64,000 nucleotides of DNA from Crocodylus rhombifer (taxonomy: Eukaryota; Chordata; Crocodylia; Crocodylidae), in the NCBI GenBank assembly GCA_038503035.1, contig JAVSML010000993.1:405486-469485 (forward strand). Direction: 5' to 3'. The position numbers and the translations under genes are program-made. The notes below the pieces were generated by a model. The model was not told the origin of the DNA and searched no databases. It saw nothing but the letters and a program-made list of their open reading frames with translations. Shown one piece after another: positions 1 through 12,424 of this stretch. Within the stretch, counting starts at the first letter, position 1. Every line of letters starts with the position of its first letter.

Positions 1-188
1 AGATTTTAGGAAATCTTTATAGCCAATATTAATCTCTCAGTTCCTTAATCATTTTCATCAAAATGATCTCATGTTTAAATACTGCACTGACCATTGCTTC
101 AAAAAAGTAAAAATCCAGTTGTCTAGACCACCAAGCTATCAACAAGAAAGTAGCTCTACTGGACAGTATTTGAAGAAACAAGACTTAC

Positions 189-294
189 GTGCATTTCAGG
201 GGCACAGCGTCCTAAGAGGTCAATCAAAGCAGCATAAAATGTCATGATGGCATTTCCCATGTGGATTGTATCATCTTCTTGTTCTTCCATCTCA
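189..294 (-). CDS. RYR2: RYR2 exon 47
   Basis: A 106-bp exon that begins with one base completing a Leu codon and then 35 codons. It reads from [17 protein letters not shown] to GRCAPEMH. The acceptor AG is at 295-296 and the donor gtaagt follows at 188. The acidic start has the same length as the human DTEEEEDD stretch but a different composition. The Ala in MGNA corresponds to human A2387, a CPVT position, and is conserved. It belongs to the helical solenoid of the cytoplasmic assembly. This is the last RYR2 exon in the window; the rest of the channel lies beyond position 1. Confidence 0.95.
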
Positions 295-1301
<1,007 letters not shown>

Positions 1302-1733
1302 TCAGATAAAAGTTCATGATGAAGACGTGTCATGTCTACATCAGTACAATGTAGACTGTAATTAAACACCAAAGACAATTTCAATTTTGCTCAGTTACAT
1401 AATAAACAAGGAGAAGTATGACATTTTGTAATACCACTGAGAAGAAGCAAAGATGATTAGTATTTTCATATTTAAATCCTTTGATTCTGGCTGCTGTTCA
1501 GTTTAAAATGTGTAAAAAGGTTCTCTATTGTCTTGATTTCCGCATCATTAAAATTTACTTGATATTGTGAAGTCAGAAAGAGATAAGAAGAGCCTGATTA
1601 TATATTACTTTCACCATAAAAGTGATTAAATAAAAAAGACATAAAAATAACACAGATGCTATATACCTACGCTGAAGTTTGCACTCGTGTCAGAAGGCTG
1701 TCCATGTACCAAAAAAGCAAGTAAATACTGAAA

Positions 1734-2230
1734 TCAGGCCCTATATGTAGTAGTGTAATGAGGGCAGAAAGAGTAGGGTGCCCACCCTGGGTGCTGACTA
1801 GGTAGGAGTGCCAGAATTGCTCTCATGGGGTCTTTGCCATTGCAGGGGGTAGCCCCATGCTGTCCTGCCAGGTTGTAAGAGCAAGACAGTGCCACACCAT
1901 GCAGTATATCTGGCAAGTGAAGGGAGGGGGTGTTAATGGAATTGTGGGAGCCTTTGCCAGAGCAGGCATAGTCCTGCACCCAATTTATATGTATTGGTGG
2001 AGGTGGGGCAGGAAAAGGAAGAAGTGAATGGGGCACCAGGATCAGCTCCCAGGGACCCCACTCACAGAGCTCCTAATGCCTGAGTGGAGCTGATGTTGCT
2101 ACTGCAGCAGCAACAGCATTCCCTTCCACCCCGGTCTACAGTAGTCACTATACCGCAAACCTAACCCCAAATATGCAATGAGCTCACTGTGCCCCTGCTT
2201 GCAATGATCCTAATAATAGTGTTTTAGCTC
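1734..2230. repeat. GC-rich intronic stretch, probable old repeat
   Basis: Base composition rises sharply compared with the AT-rich flanks, with CA/TG-rich words such as ggtaggagtgcc. This resembles the GC-rich cores of the DNA transposons elsewhere in the window, but I cannot find terminal repeats, so the family is unknown. No splice or coding signal. Confidence 0.3.
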
Positions 2231-2589
2231 TATTCCACCATGAATTTTGCCACATGGGCAAAATTTTGGAAACTGTTTAAGACTGGAAACAGATATTACC
2301 TTCATGCCACCACAGACATTTTTATGGTGGCAGAAAGCAACAGCAAATAGATGTCCATACAGTTGTTGGTGCCACAATGCATCTGTGACAAAGGGTATTT
2401 GTCACTAGTGTGTAGCTTTATAGCTTTGGACATCCATTTGCTTTATGTCAGGAGAGAACAGGCAGCCAGACCTGCTTGAACGCTGCAGTCACCCTGGTCA
2501 AGCACTCTCTGGGCTTGAGGGAACTGGTCCTGCATCCCTAGGAATTCCTGCACAGAATCAGCCACTCAAGCCCCTGCCTGGCTTTTCTT

Positions 2590-3005
2590 GCTTCTAGATA
2601 CATGCCCTGGCAATCTCTGGGGTGTCTCTGGAAGCATGAAAAGTTGGGTTATCCAGCTTCCAGAGATGAGCCCCCAAAATTACAGGGAGTTAATCTCTGG
2701 AAGTGGGGAACTCCAGCTTTCCCCACTTCTAAAGATGCACTAGGAGATGCCAGGGGCATACCTCCGGAAGTGGGGAAAGCCAGGACGTTCCAATTTAGAC
2801 CAGAGGCTAGTACTGTCAGTCACTGACTGGTGGCCGCACTGCAATATCTCAGCTTTCCCCACTTCCAGAGACACATTCCTGGGATCCCTAAGGTGCATCT
2901 GTGCAAGTGGGGAAAGTCAGGGGCCCTGCTTGCCAAGACATGCTCCTGGCAATCTCCAATGTTCCTGAAGAGTTCTGAGGCTGCATCTCTAGAAGTGATA
3001 TCAAC
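2590..3005. repeat. Clustered palindromic repeat (tctggaagtgggga family)
   Basis: The word tctggaagtgggga and its reverse complement tccccacttccaga, with small changes, recur many times in both orientations within about 400 bp. Two clear hairpins are 2694-2708 against 2721-2735 (15-base arms, two mismatches) and 2853-2870 against 2899-2916 (18-base arms, two mismatches). The units are separated by related sequence such as gggatccctaaggtgcat. A further member is at 21908-22061. It looks like a crocodilian-type minisatellite or short foldback element; no coding meaning is evident. Confidence 0.7.
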
Positions 3006-3145
3006 ATATCTTATATGTTGTGCCACAAGTACAATGGGTGGGACAACGGTTGACATGTTTCACCCAATAATATGGACTTGTCCTAGCACAGTTGATCTGC
3101 TTCATTTGGCAATATCTATTTCTAGTAGGTGACTAAAAAGTGCTG

Positions 3146-3350
3146 AGGTGCCTAAAATTCATTTGAAAGCCAACAGGACTTAGGTTCTTAATTCATTAGG
3201 TTCTACAATTCATAAATTGTAAGAGACTGGAAGGAACCTCACAAAATCATCGGGTCCACCCACCCTGCACCAGGCCCCCAAACTAATAGTCTGAGTCACT
3301 TTTGAAATGGGCTTTTAAATGCTTAGGCCAACTTAAAATTGATTCTGTAT
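3146..3350. repeat. Old interspersed repeat split by a CR1 fragment
   Basis: Words typical of a common reptilian repeat, gaggtgcctaaaattcattt and gtcacttttgaaatgggc, lie on both sides of a CR1 3'-end fragment (3199-3300). The simplest reading is that the CR1 copy landed inside the older repeat. The family name of the outer repeat is not known to me. A related word, aagtcccattttcaagagtg, occurs near 46640. Confidence 0.45.
3199..3300 (-). mobile_element. CR1 LINE, 3'-end fragment
   Basis: The sequence attcataaattgtaagagac followed by tggaaggaacctcac and tcatcgggtccaccc is the reverse complement of the CR1 3' untranslated end (consensus like ggactcgatgatctcccgag...ggtcccttcc). Only about 100 bp remains, as usual for 5'-truncated CR1 insertions. 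Confidence 0.7.
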
Positions 3351-3374
3351 GCACCTACAGTTAGTTTTCTAATA

Positions 3375-3900
3375 CAGGCAGTCCTCAACCTGAGACGTTT
3401 TGAGTTACAATGAACAGCACTTATAAAGTTTATAAATTGACATCTTGTTTTGAATTTCTGAGGTCAGTTTCAACTTTATGACGCTTGATCTGATGCCATG
3501 CCATGCCAGCAAACAAGTTCACTGCATCACCCATCTCCCTAGGGAACTTCTGTCCAAACTGCCTTGGACACTTTCTTTAAGAAAGCAGACAAGACTCCAG
3601 ACTCCTGAGAAGACTCCAGCCAAGAGCCCTTCAAAAACCCCATCAAAGTCACCTCAAAGAAGTTCTTCCAAATCAATGTGATTACTATTTACAATATAAA
3701 TACATTAATGTAGCTGTATTACTCATATAATTAAGTAAGTACAAAATTCTAGTTATTTTTGGTGAAAATAGGGTATCAGGTCTTGGTTCAGAAACCAATC
3801 CCCCATTTATAACATGGCAAAATTTGTTCTGAGTTGCAACATTTCGACATAAGATGTGGTTTTCAAGAATCAATTGTGTCATAAGTCTGAGGACTGCCTG
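3375..3900. mobile_element. Tigger/pogo-like DNA transposon, non-autonomous
   Basis: The element starts caggcagtcctcaacctgag and ends gtctgaggactgcctg; the outer 13 bases form perfect inverted repeats (caggcagtcctca). TA dinucleotides flank both ends (3373-3374 and 3901-3902), the target duplication of Tc1/mariner-class elements. The caggcagtcc terminus is typical of the Tigger/pogo branch. At 526 bp it is too short for a transposase. A 67-codon frame at 3478-3681 with Lys/Ser/Pro repeats lies inside; it could be a remnant of captured sequence, but has no clear homologue. Confidence 0.85.
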
Positions 3901-4284
3901 TACCTAAGTTTTAGGCTCCTTTTCCAGGAGGGCAATTCAGTTTGATCAGGCTAGGTGCCAGGATCCTTATCCAGTCAATGGGGAGACTGAGGTGCCTCTG
4001 AAGAGAGATGAAGTTTTAGGTGCATAGAGAGAATGAGGAGATGTAGAATGACAATTGAGGGTGCCTAGAGGTAGGCAAAAGCAAATGCTAAGCACAAAAA
4101 CATGTCCAAAGTCTTGCACCTCTCAGAAGCTTAGGCACTGATTTCTGCTGAATATTAAGGGCCTCCAGTCACTCAGCCTCCAAATATTTAGCCCTTTGTC
4201 TAACAATAGGTTCTTATGATCAGTACTGATATGATTCATAATGTTTCACTGTCCTTCTAATGTAGTGGTGGCACTCACCTTTTG

Positions 4285-4425
4285 TCCAGTAGCCTAGTGA
4301 TTATAGCATTTGACAAGGATACATGAGACTCACTTATTAGAATCAGCTCAACCTCAAGGGATTTTAATCCACATCTCCCAGTTCCCAAGACAATCCTCTA
4401 ACCCCTAGGATATACAGTAGGGCCA
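4285..4425. mobile_element. tRNA-derived SINE remnant
   Basis: The stretch tagcctagtgattatagcat resembles a pol III A box (trgcnnagygg) and the following gattttaatccacatctccc and aatcctctaacccctagg resemble the tRNA-like part read in the opposite sense. This is a degraded MIR-like or reptilian tRNA SINE. Boundaries and orientation are uncertain. Confidence 0.45.
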
Positions 4426-4783
4426 CTGGTAGCCAGAAAGTGCAAGAAAGCAAGTGAAAAATAACATTCTTTAGTCCAGTATCTATAGCTTTCTTCTGAA
4501 AGTGAGAGCCCTAGGTGGACTGACTTCAAAAGAAGTCAGTGAGAGAACCCTCACTACCTGGACACTCTCCATGGGATTCTAGTGTAGATCCATAGGGAAA
4601 AATGTACTGCCAAAATGGAAGTACATCATGACTGTTGTAGCAGCTGGCCAATTTGGATAGCTCTTTTGAACTTAGGTAGAGTCCTGTTTCAATGCCAATG
4701 TATATTAAATGACAGACTTAACATTGATAAATATTATTTAGAGTTTTAAGAAAAGTATAAAATGGATAGGGTCCTAAAAGTAC

Positions 4784-4919
4784 CATTGCAAAAAACAGCA
4801 AACCGAAGAAAATCCAGATATCTTTCTCCTTCAACTGGATTCCATCCAATGTCTGGATAGCCCTTAGAAATCAACAAAGGGCAGCTTTGCAAACCACATC
4901 CAGCCAGATAGCGAACTAC
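4784..4919 (-). CDS. RYR2: RYR2 exon 45
   Basis: A 136-bp exon of 45 codons plus one base (phase 0 to 1). It reads [13 protein letters not shown], then [20 protein letters not shown], and ends RFAVFCN with the first base of Gly. The acceptor AG is at 4920-4921 and the donor is gtactt at 4783. The Arg of VVRY corresponds to human R2267 and is kept. Substitutions against human are conservative (PLLI for QMLV). The upstream neighbour is exon 44, 701 bp away; the downstream intron 45 is 3.6 kb and packed with repeats. Confidence 0.95.
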
Positions 4920-5620
4920 CTAAAAATAATTTAACATGAAAAAACAAATTAGTCCTAAAAGGAGGAAAGTCACAACTTCAGAAGAAAGTTTCCTCATATA
5001 CAATCCACAAACTAAAGTAGCCCTTATAAAAACCTCTCATGGTCTCATCTTGGACAGATCTGAAGAGCAATATTTCATCTTCATCCTTCTCCTTTGGCTG
5101 CCCATGATACTGTCAACCATAAGACTTTTCTGGAAGTTTCATCTCCCAATTGTTCTCCTCCTGCCTTTATAGTCATTCCTTCAGTAGGCTCTTAATTATA
5201 CTGCAACCTTCAGCAAAAGTCCCAAATATCAAAATTCTTTAACTGATTCCTCTTGTCCTTCTTCATTGTATCCTTATTTGAAAACATTTCTTCAACCGTA
5301 TTTTCATGCTGACAACTCAGAGATCTACTCTTTCATTTTGACCAGTCTCCCAGACAAAAAAAACCCTGGTCTGTCTGTTTGACACCTCATTGTGGGTGTC
5401 CAGCAATCAATTTAAGCTTAGGGTACCAAAAATTGAACTTTCACTTAGCATACTTTCCACACCCCTATGTCTAGTTTTCATCCATGTCATGTTTTTTCTT
5501 CCTGAACAACATTTCTAAAATACAGATTTTCTCCTCCCAACTAGTGATGGCAATGCCTTTTTGCCCTCTCTGTTTATATTTTCATTGCCAACAAAAGACT
5601 ATAAAAAGATGGATACCAAC
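4920..5620 (-). other. RYR2 intron 44
   Basis: 701 bp between exons 44 and 45. CT-rich on the plus strand with no repeat ends or conserved frame that I recognise. Confidence 0.6.
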
Positions 5621-5724
5621 CTTTTCCAAATCAGGTTCCCTTAGAGCTAGTGCAAGTTCATTGTTATCCATCACAGATGCTGCTGCAACATCTAGAGGGG
5701 TTGATCCTCGCATAGAAGGGGATG
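5621..5724 (-). CDS. RYR2: RYR2 exon 44
   Basis: A 104-bp exon beginning two bases into an Ala codon, then 34 codons. It encodes [20 protein letters not shown] followed by [14 protein letters not shown]. The acceptor tttaacag ends at 5725 and the donor is gttggt at 5620. The Ser of AAAS equals human S2246, a well-known CPVT residue at the start of the central hotspot, and is conserved. The donor is a weaker match than gtaagt but is in frame with exon 45. Confidence 0.95.
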
Positions 5725-5989
5725 CTGTTAAAATAACAGTTAACACTTAAAACAACAATTAGGTGCATGCATCTCAAGTTCAGCCATTACACATTTGTAG
5801 TTGCAAATATCCATTCAGACACAATGCTTTGTTTTATGGGCTCAGATTTTTTAATTTTTTTTTTTAATTTACAACTTCCCAAGTTTGGTTTTATGATCAT
5901 AATTTTGGTCATTTATTCTGTTCTTAAAAATGGATGTTAAATGTATTATTTCTAAATTAATATGGTACAGTTTTAACTAGTTCTCAAAG

Positions 5990-6640
5990 ACCCCCTCTAC
6001 ACATGCAAGTAAAGGTGCAATAGGATCTAATGCATGATTCACAAAATCACATCTCCTGCCTTGCCACATATGCATGGCAGGAGGCACATTTGTGGGGTCA
6101 CACATTAGATCCCATTCTGCCTTATTGTCAGTGCAGAGGTAGCCCGATCCTAGACTCCCCCTGCACTGGCAAGAAACAAGCCCTTTGTGGTTGGGAACCC
6201 CCTCAGCTTAAGACCTCCCAGCCACATGGGCACCCAGTGCTTCCCGTTGCTGGGAGATCACTGCTGAGGCAGTCCTCCTGCCCTTGGCATTTCCCCTGGG
6301 GTGGGGAGTTTGCTGCAGTGGTGATCCCCCCACCACAGAGGTTTCATGAACCCCTGGGGTGGGGAGAGCATAGCCACGCCCTGCAGCTTCTGGGTCCCGG
6401 CACCAAGAAGAACACTGCAGGGAACCAGCACCCATAGCTGTGGGACTCTGGGTCCCAGCAGCTGCAGGCTGCTGCCAGCTCCTGGGGCCAAGAGTCCTCA
6501 GCAGTAGCAAGACTCACAGCCCTGGCTGGACAAGGTGCACTCTTGTGGCTGGGAGCCCATATCTGATGGGGCTTCCAGCGGCAGGTGAGACCCTGCTACA
6601 CGTGCAAATTAAAGCTCGATAGCAACCAGCTATAAAGTTA
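5990..6640. mobile_element. GC-rich non-autonomous DNA element
   Basis: A GC-rich core (ccctggggtggggag words) is bordered by cccctctacacatgcaagta on the left and ctgctacacgtgcaaattaa on the right, two copies of a ctacacrtgcaa motif. The subterminal words gatctaatg and ctcctgccatgca reappear in reverse orientation at 38800-38870, so this is a dispersed family. Family assignment is unknown; no intact transposase. Confidence 0.5.
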
Positions 6641-7924
6641 GTGCACGCTTTTTAGGTCTACCTTGATAGCTGTTTGGAGCTTCTTGTTGTGTGATAGATA
6701 CTTTGAACATGTAGCTGGTCTCAAGGTAACTGTGTAATTAACTAGTGTATTGTGTGATACCTGTCATGTGTAGGTGTTGTCATAGTACCATTACCTCATT
6801 AAAAGGGAAAATGACTATTTTTACTCCAAAATTAAATTGTGACAATGCTTCTGTCCTAAAACAACATTCTAACAAGGAAAGCTTAGATTATGTACCCAAA
6901 AAAGGCACATAATTGCCTAAAAAACAATTTAGGCAGAATTCAAGTACTTAAATCCAAGTAAGCAATCTACAAAAAAACAACCTAAACATTTAGACAGCTG
7001 AGAGTCCATACACAACCATGTCCATGTCTGAAAAACTTACTCAGGTGTCTAAATCTGCTACTGCAGATGTCCAAAACTACAGTCATCTTGGCTGCACTGA
7101 CCATTTCAAAATCTACCTTGTGCTTAACTGTATTTGCATTCACAAAATAGGTGCTCCTATACTTAAGTCTTCTCAGGGTATATCCATGCTTCAATAGCAG
7201 CTTGCCTTGACCAGAATATTTCTGAGACAATCCCACCCCACCTGTTCGACACAAAAATGTGCCAATGAAACTTCTCCAGGGTTATCCTTATCATACCAGA
7301 GATTAAAGTTGTGTGAATGGCTGCACATGGATGACCCCAGAGCAACCTTATTTGTATATATATGAAGGTTTCAAGCAGGAGTGAGTGTATGGAGCATGCT
7401 TGGGAACAATGAAGACATATTCTGAAGGACCCAATTTGATGGAGGTGCTCAAAGCACACTGGAAACACACTGGCAGCATTGAGTCAACCACAAAACACAG
7501 CAGCCACAGCCACTTCCATTCATAAACAAAACAGGGGGAATAGGAGGAAATGGTAGTACCCATGCTAGCCCATACTGTTGGCTGGATTACCTATCCAGAA
7601 AGCGTAAGATGTAGGTTATATACCCTTCATCATGAGGTGCTTTAAGTGAAACTCTTTCACATTCTAAGAGCATGTCTCTAATGGTCTAGAAACTAAAGCT
7701 GCGGGGAAGGCATTCTTCACACCTCTTTTTAAAGATAGGCCACTACGTAATGAAGGATTTGTAAGTCACGTAGCCAGACAGAGACAGCGTGAGAACAAGG
7801 TTCTATCATCCAGTGACAGAGGTACTCAGCTAAGGAAGGGGGAGGCCCAGTTTCTGGTTCCCCACTCAACACCCTATACATTTAGCCAATGGCAGTAATA
7901 CAAAAGGCAACAGGCAGGAACCCT

Positions 7925-7992
7925 CAGAAGCAGGAACTGGAACCCAAGTCTTTCCCTTCCCAAGCAAAAGTCATTATCACTGGACTATAGTC
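7925..7992 (-). mobile_element. tRNA-derived SINE fragment
   Basis: On the minus strand the sequence gives tatagtccagtga (A-box-like, 7977-7989) and, downstream, gggttccagttcctg (B-box-like, 7931-7945). The spacing and words match a tRNA-headed SINE. Not a tRNA gene: there is no cloverleaf and no CCA-side acceptor stem. Confidence 0.6.
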
Positions 7993-8779
7993 AGATGCAT
8001 ATTCTTGCTTGCTTTCCCTTTGGACTCACAAATCTTAAATTCCTTGCTGCACAGTGTCTCAACTTCAGTAGGAGACATGAAGAGTGCCTGGTGGTTTGGT
8101 CATCCTTCAAAGAGGTGAGAAAGGCTAGTTGAATCCCTTTAGGATAAAGAAGGTCAGTAACCTTGGGTCTCTGCATTTCTGAGTGATATAAAAGTTTAGG
8201 AACTCCCCCCAGCATCAACTTGATCCTTCAAAAACTTAATTCAGAATTCACTTACGAGCAACTTCATACTCATACAAGAATGAAAGCACCACTATGCCCT
8301 TGTCTCTGCACTTGCCATGGCACTGCACCCTGCACAAGGTAGAAGAACTTAGCCAGTCTGGGCGAGAACAGCTGGAAAGATCCCCAAGAAAGGAAACTGC
8401 AGGCACTTAATTTTAACTTGCTAGTCATAAATTAGAGCTTGCCCTTACTTGAGATACAAAATGTAATCCTGCATTTCAGGATCAGACTCCCCTGTCTTTC
8501 TTCTATGTAAATACAAGTAAAATTCTTGGCTAGACTACCTCCTCTTTGGTCTTTGCCACTTCAATCTCCTCATAATTGGTAGAGCTCAACCATTCACCTT
8601 AATTTTACTCGATCCTTAAGTCTGAGTAACTTTAGAATCTTTTCTTTGGAAGACTCTTTTTTCCAATATAAGTATTGCTGGAAGCAGAAGTGGGTGGGAT
8701 ATGTTAGTTTAAATCAATGACATATTTTCAAGGTTTATATATACAACACATTTTAGATACATTTTCTATTATTACTTAC

Positions 8780-8912
8780 CAAGTCCAACACTGCTATTTT
8801 CCAACAAATAACTAAGATGATCAAACATAGCTTTTTGATTCTGCCTGCTGATGCGGCAAAAATAACATAGAAAACGACAGCAGTTTGCCACCATCTTAGG
8901 AAATGTGATTTC
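8780..8912 (-). CDS. RYR2: RYR2 exon 43
   Basis: A 133-bp exon of 44 codons plus one base. It encodes [20 protein letters not shown], then [20 protein letters not shown] and SVGL. This Cys-rich segment is essentially unchanged from mammalian RYR2, as expected for the solenoid core. The acceptor is ttttaag ending at 8913 and the donor gtaagt starts at 8779. It joins exon 44 in phase 1 to restore Ala. The ORF is too broken up by splice sites to appear as a long open frame. Confidence 0.95.
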
Positions 8913-9235
8913 CTTAAAATAATAATAACAAAAAAGATTAATAAAAAGATTGTTAGAACTAATATATATATCTCAGTATATGCTTATGCCTTTATCATAT
9001 TAGTCTTCATGAATTTAAATTATACGCCAAACCTGCTAAGTAACCTTTCCACACAGGCCTCAGTGAAATCAAAAGAGCTCAGAATAAGTGTATACCCTCC
9101 TTAAATCTCATAGCACAGATTAAACTACTGCTTTAACAAGAGAAGAAGATACATCTCTAAACATGAGAGTCAAACACTGACATATGCACAGAATTCAACT
9201 CCAGAGGCTAATTTTATGGTCCTCTATAATGGGGG

Positions 9236-9280
9236 GGAGGTGTCTGTGTGGGTGTCTGTGTGAGAGAGAGAGAGAGAGAA
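9236..9280. repeat. TG then GA microsatellite
   Basis: A short TG-rich tract (gtgtctgtgtgggtgtctgtg) runs into an uninterrupted (GA)n tract of about nine units. It sits in intron 42, some 325 bp from exon 43, and is unlikely to affect splicing. Confidence 0.9.
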
Positions 9281-9593
9281 CTGGAAACTGTCAGACAAGA
9301 GTCACTTGATATCAATACCTATAATATTTACAAGTGTTATTAGCTATTCTTTGTCAGTGTGAATATACACATACTTATCTTATTCCATAACATGAATGCT
9401 ATTTATTCTAAATAGATTATAAGGACAATAATTAGAAGCTATATAACATTTTTGAGGTGGTATACTACAGTAATTCTCTCCATGTAGAACTCAATTGTAT
9501 TTTTTTCTAATAAAATGAACATGACTGAGGGCTCTTAGCACCTCCAGTAAGCTCAGCACCCTGTACGAGTAAGGTTTAAAACGCCAAACGCTA

Positions 9594-9785
<192 letters not shown>

Positions 9786-10370
9786 CTAAAAAAACCCATT
9801 TCATTTGTTTTGCTGTCACATGATAATCACAAACCTATCTGTCTGAAGAAAAACCCTACTTCTTCATTCCTTACACAAGGTGCAACTCCCTGTGCTTCCC
9901 TCAAGACTGGAGGACTGGTTCACAACATATTACATTTCAGAATTAAATTTACATGGTTGCTGATCAGTAATTTTTCCAACCAGTTTTTTGTGTTGTTTGG
10001 AAAATGTTGATTTATTGAAACCACAACTTTTTGCAGGAACATACTGGTTTTGACACAGCTTTTGTCATAAAATGCTTCCTAACTATCATGCCAATTATAT
10101 CTCTTTCCTTTAGGCATCTGTCTGCAAAGACTGCCATCAAGATCAGGGAAAGAATAGAACACCAGATAAGAAAGGGAACTTAGTTTCAATTATCATGGCA
10201 TTGGTATTGCCAGTATAAACTACAGGAAGAATAAAAGCTAATAAGATCTTTTTCCTAAAAATGTTTCCCGTAATATGCAGATGATTGCTCAAGAGGACAT
10301 TTGTCTCCATCTACACTACTTCATCAGTGTGAATTTTAAGAGCTGAGCATCAACCCTAATTATGATGGTG

Positions 10371-10407
<37 letters not shown>

Positions 10408-10420
10408 TTTATATATATAA
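10371..10420. repeat. (AT)n microsatellite
   Basis: About 16 continuous AT units followed by an interrupted AT stretch (aaatatttatatatata). Self-complementary and probably length-variable. Confidence 0.92.
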
Positions 10421-11935
10421 GGTGAAAGTGTCTAATGAACATGCATATTTTAAAAGGTAATTATGTTTCTCATTACATTGCAGCAATGCTTGGAATCATA
10501 TGCAGCCTAGAAATAAGTGTGAAAGCATTCTGCACCAGATTCACTCAACTGATTGTGTTGAGAATCTCAGAATATGCTTTCTCTTTAATCCTGGCTTCTG
10601 GATTTATGCTGTTGCGTGAAATGCTCATCTTCAAATTAAAAACTTTTTAGGAAAAACTTGAAGATATGAACACTACAGTCCTGTAATAAGGGCACTCCCT
10701 TAGGACCTAGGTTTAAGATCTGAGTCTATGTTCATTTACATTCTCAGAAACAGGCAACACAGGCCCCTTCACATAATATCTGACAGCTGTGGCACTAGCA
10801 GTGAGAGCTAACCCCAATTAACCCATCACTCCACAAGCCTTAGATAAGACTTCTCAGAAATGCTATGAAATCTGCAACAGAAAGACTTGGACCATACTGT
10901 CCCTGCTTCATGCTAGGCCTAGCATTTGCTCTGTGTCCTAAGCAGAAAGAAAAATCAATTCTTTCAGGCAGAATATACTGGATAGGCATAATGGGATGTC
11001 TGAGACCTTTACTCCCAGTAGCCAAAGACTCTTTTTTCTACACCACATCATGGTGCATCATATCTTCCTTCTTCATCCAGAATGTAGATTGCTCTAAGGA
11101 AGTCAGATATCACTCAGCCCCTCTTGGTGACTTCTACAAATTCTATTACCTGGACATTGGGAGAGTACCTAACTCCCTGCCACACATTTCTCTAAAGGTA
11201 TTGGAGAGTAGCAGAGGATTCCCATCTGGCTCTGCCTGTGGAACCATTATATTTTGTCATTTCTTTTGATATTCATGTCATACTTTGAATTATTTTGGGG
11301 ACCTCAGTACCAGGCTGCTAGCAGACAGCAAGATCAAGTCATAACCTCTACAGAGCTCACAACAGGAGAAGCTGACATAGTTTGTCTGTGCTTCTGAGGT
11401 TTTCTCCATCAGTATAACTTTGGGCTGATATTCTAGGCAAAGGAGGACTTGAAAGATCCAGGAAAACCCTCCTTTTAAACAATGAAGGCATCCAATATTG
11501 TCATCTATTAGAGACAATTCACTATTGCAAGACGTATATTGCTTAAATGTAATTTCTAAAAAATTACTGGTAAGAAAAGAGTTAAATGTGGACTCAAAGA
11601 CTACTCGAAAGTCTTCTACAGCAGAGGCTAGACAGCTGTCAGTGGGAAACCCAAAAGGAAGAGAATCTGATTGTTATAACTAGACGGAGTTCAAAGCATG
11701 TGGGTGAGGTCTTAATTTATCTAGAAAGGTGGAGAACTGAAGTGGATTAATGCTGGAACACATCAGAAGATTGTTTAAATACAAGCTGATTTAAGAATTC
11801 ATAATTCCTTGAATATGGGTTGGAACAAATGCAAACATTTTAAATTTTGTTAGTACAAATTAATTCATAATATAACCTTTAATCATATACTCCAGTTCAC
11901 AAGATGGCCTGCCTGGTGCCCAAGGCTAAGTACAG

Positions 11936-12410
11936 ACCGTCAAAAAGCCTGAAGCTGAATTAATTCAGTCTTCACAGGTTAATCTAAACTGCACAGATTG
12001 AACTGATAAGCAAGTGAATGAACGTCTATTCATTTTGATTCTGGAAATGCAGCCACATGCCTACAGTGGCTCAGGCCAGAAGACAGGGGGTGCTAGAGCA
12101 TGCCTTCCTGCTTGGCTCAAGCAGACAGCTTGGGTTAAGGCTAGCCCATCCACGGAGCGAGGGAGGAATTTGCAGGGAAGTGCAAAGCATTCTGGGATGC
12201 TGGGGAACTGCAAGTTAACTTGAAACTGGAGGGTATCTGGGACAGAAGTTCAATAAACCAATTTAATCTAAATCAGTTAAGTCTAATACTACATCCTGCA
12301 GGTTTATCTTAAACCAGTTTTGGCCATTTTGAAAGCGGTTTATGTGCACTGAACTTCTCTTGTGTTACAGATCTGAACTAGTTTCTGATCACTTATACCC
12401 GTTTATGTGT
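11936..12410 (+). mobile_element. hAT-like DNA element, copy 1
   Basis: The element starts ctaagtacagac, followed by gcctgaagctgaattaattc, a GC-rich middle ending in tctgggatgctggggaa, then ggtttatcttaaaccagttt and agtttctgatcacttatacc. The same order is found at 30326-31608 and, inverted, at 33280-34051. This copy appears to lack the right terminus (gtccctag) and has the shortest middle part. The ctagggacag-like ends suggest a hAT-class non-autonomous family. Confidence 0.7.
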
Positions 12411-12424
12411 AAAGTAATTTACAT

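Noticed and set aside
3478..3681. Possible small protein with Lys/Ser/Pro repeats
   Set aside because: It lies inside a complete Tigger-like element and has no host-gene context, so it is kept only as a feature of the transposon.
7925..7992. Possible tRNA gene (A and B box words)
   Set aside because: The two boxes are present, but no cloverleaf can be formed and the sequence is diverged; it is a SINE fragment.
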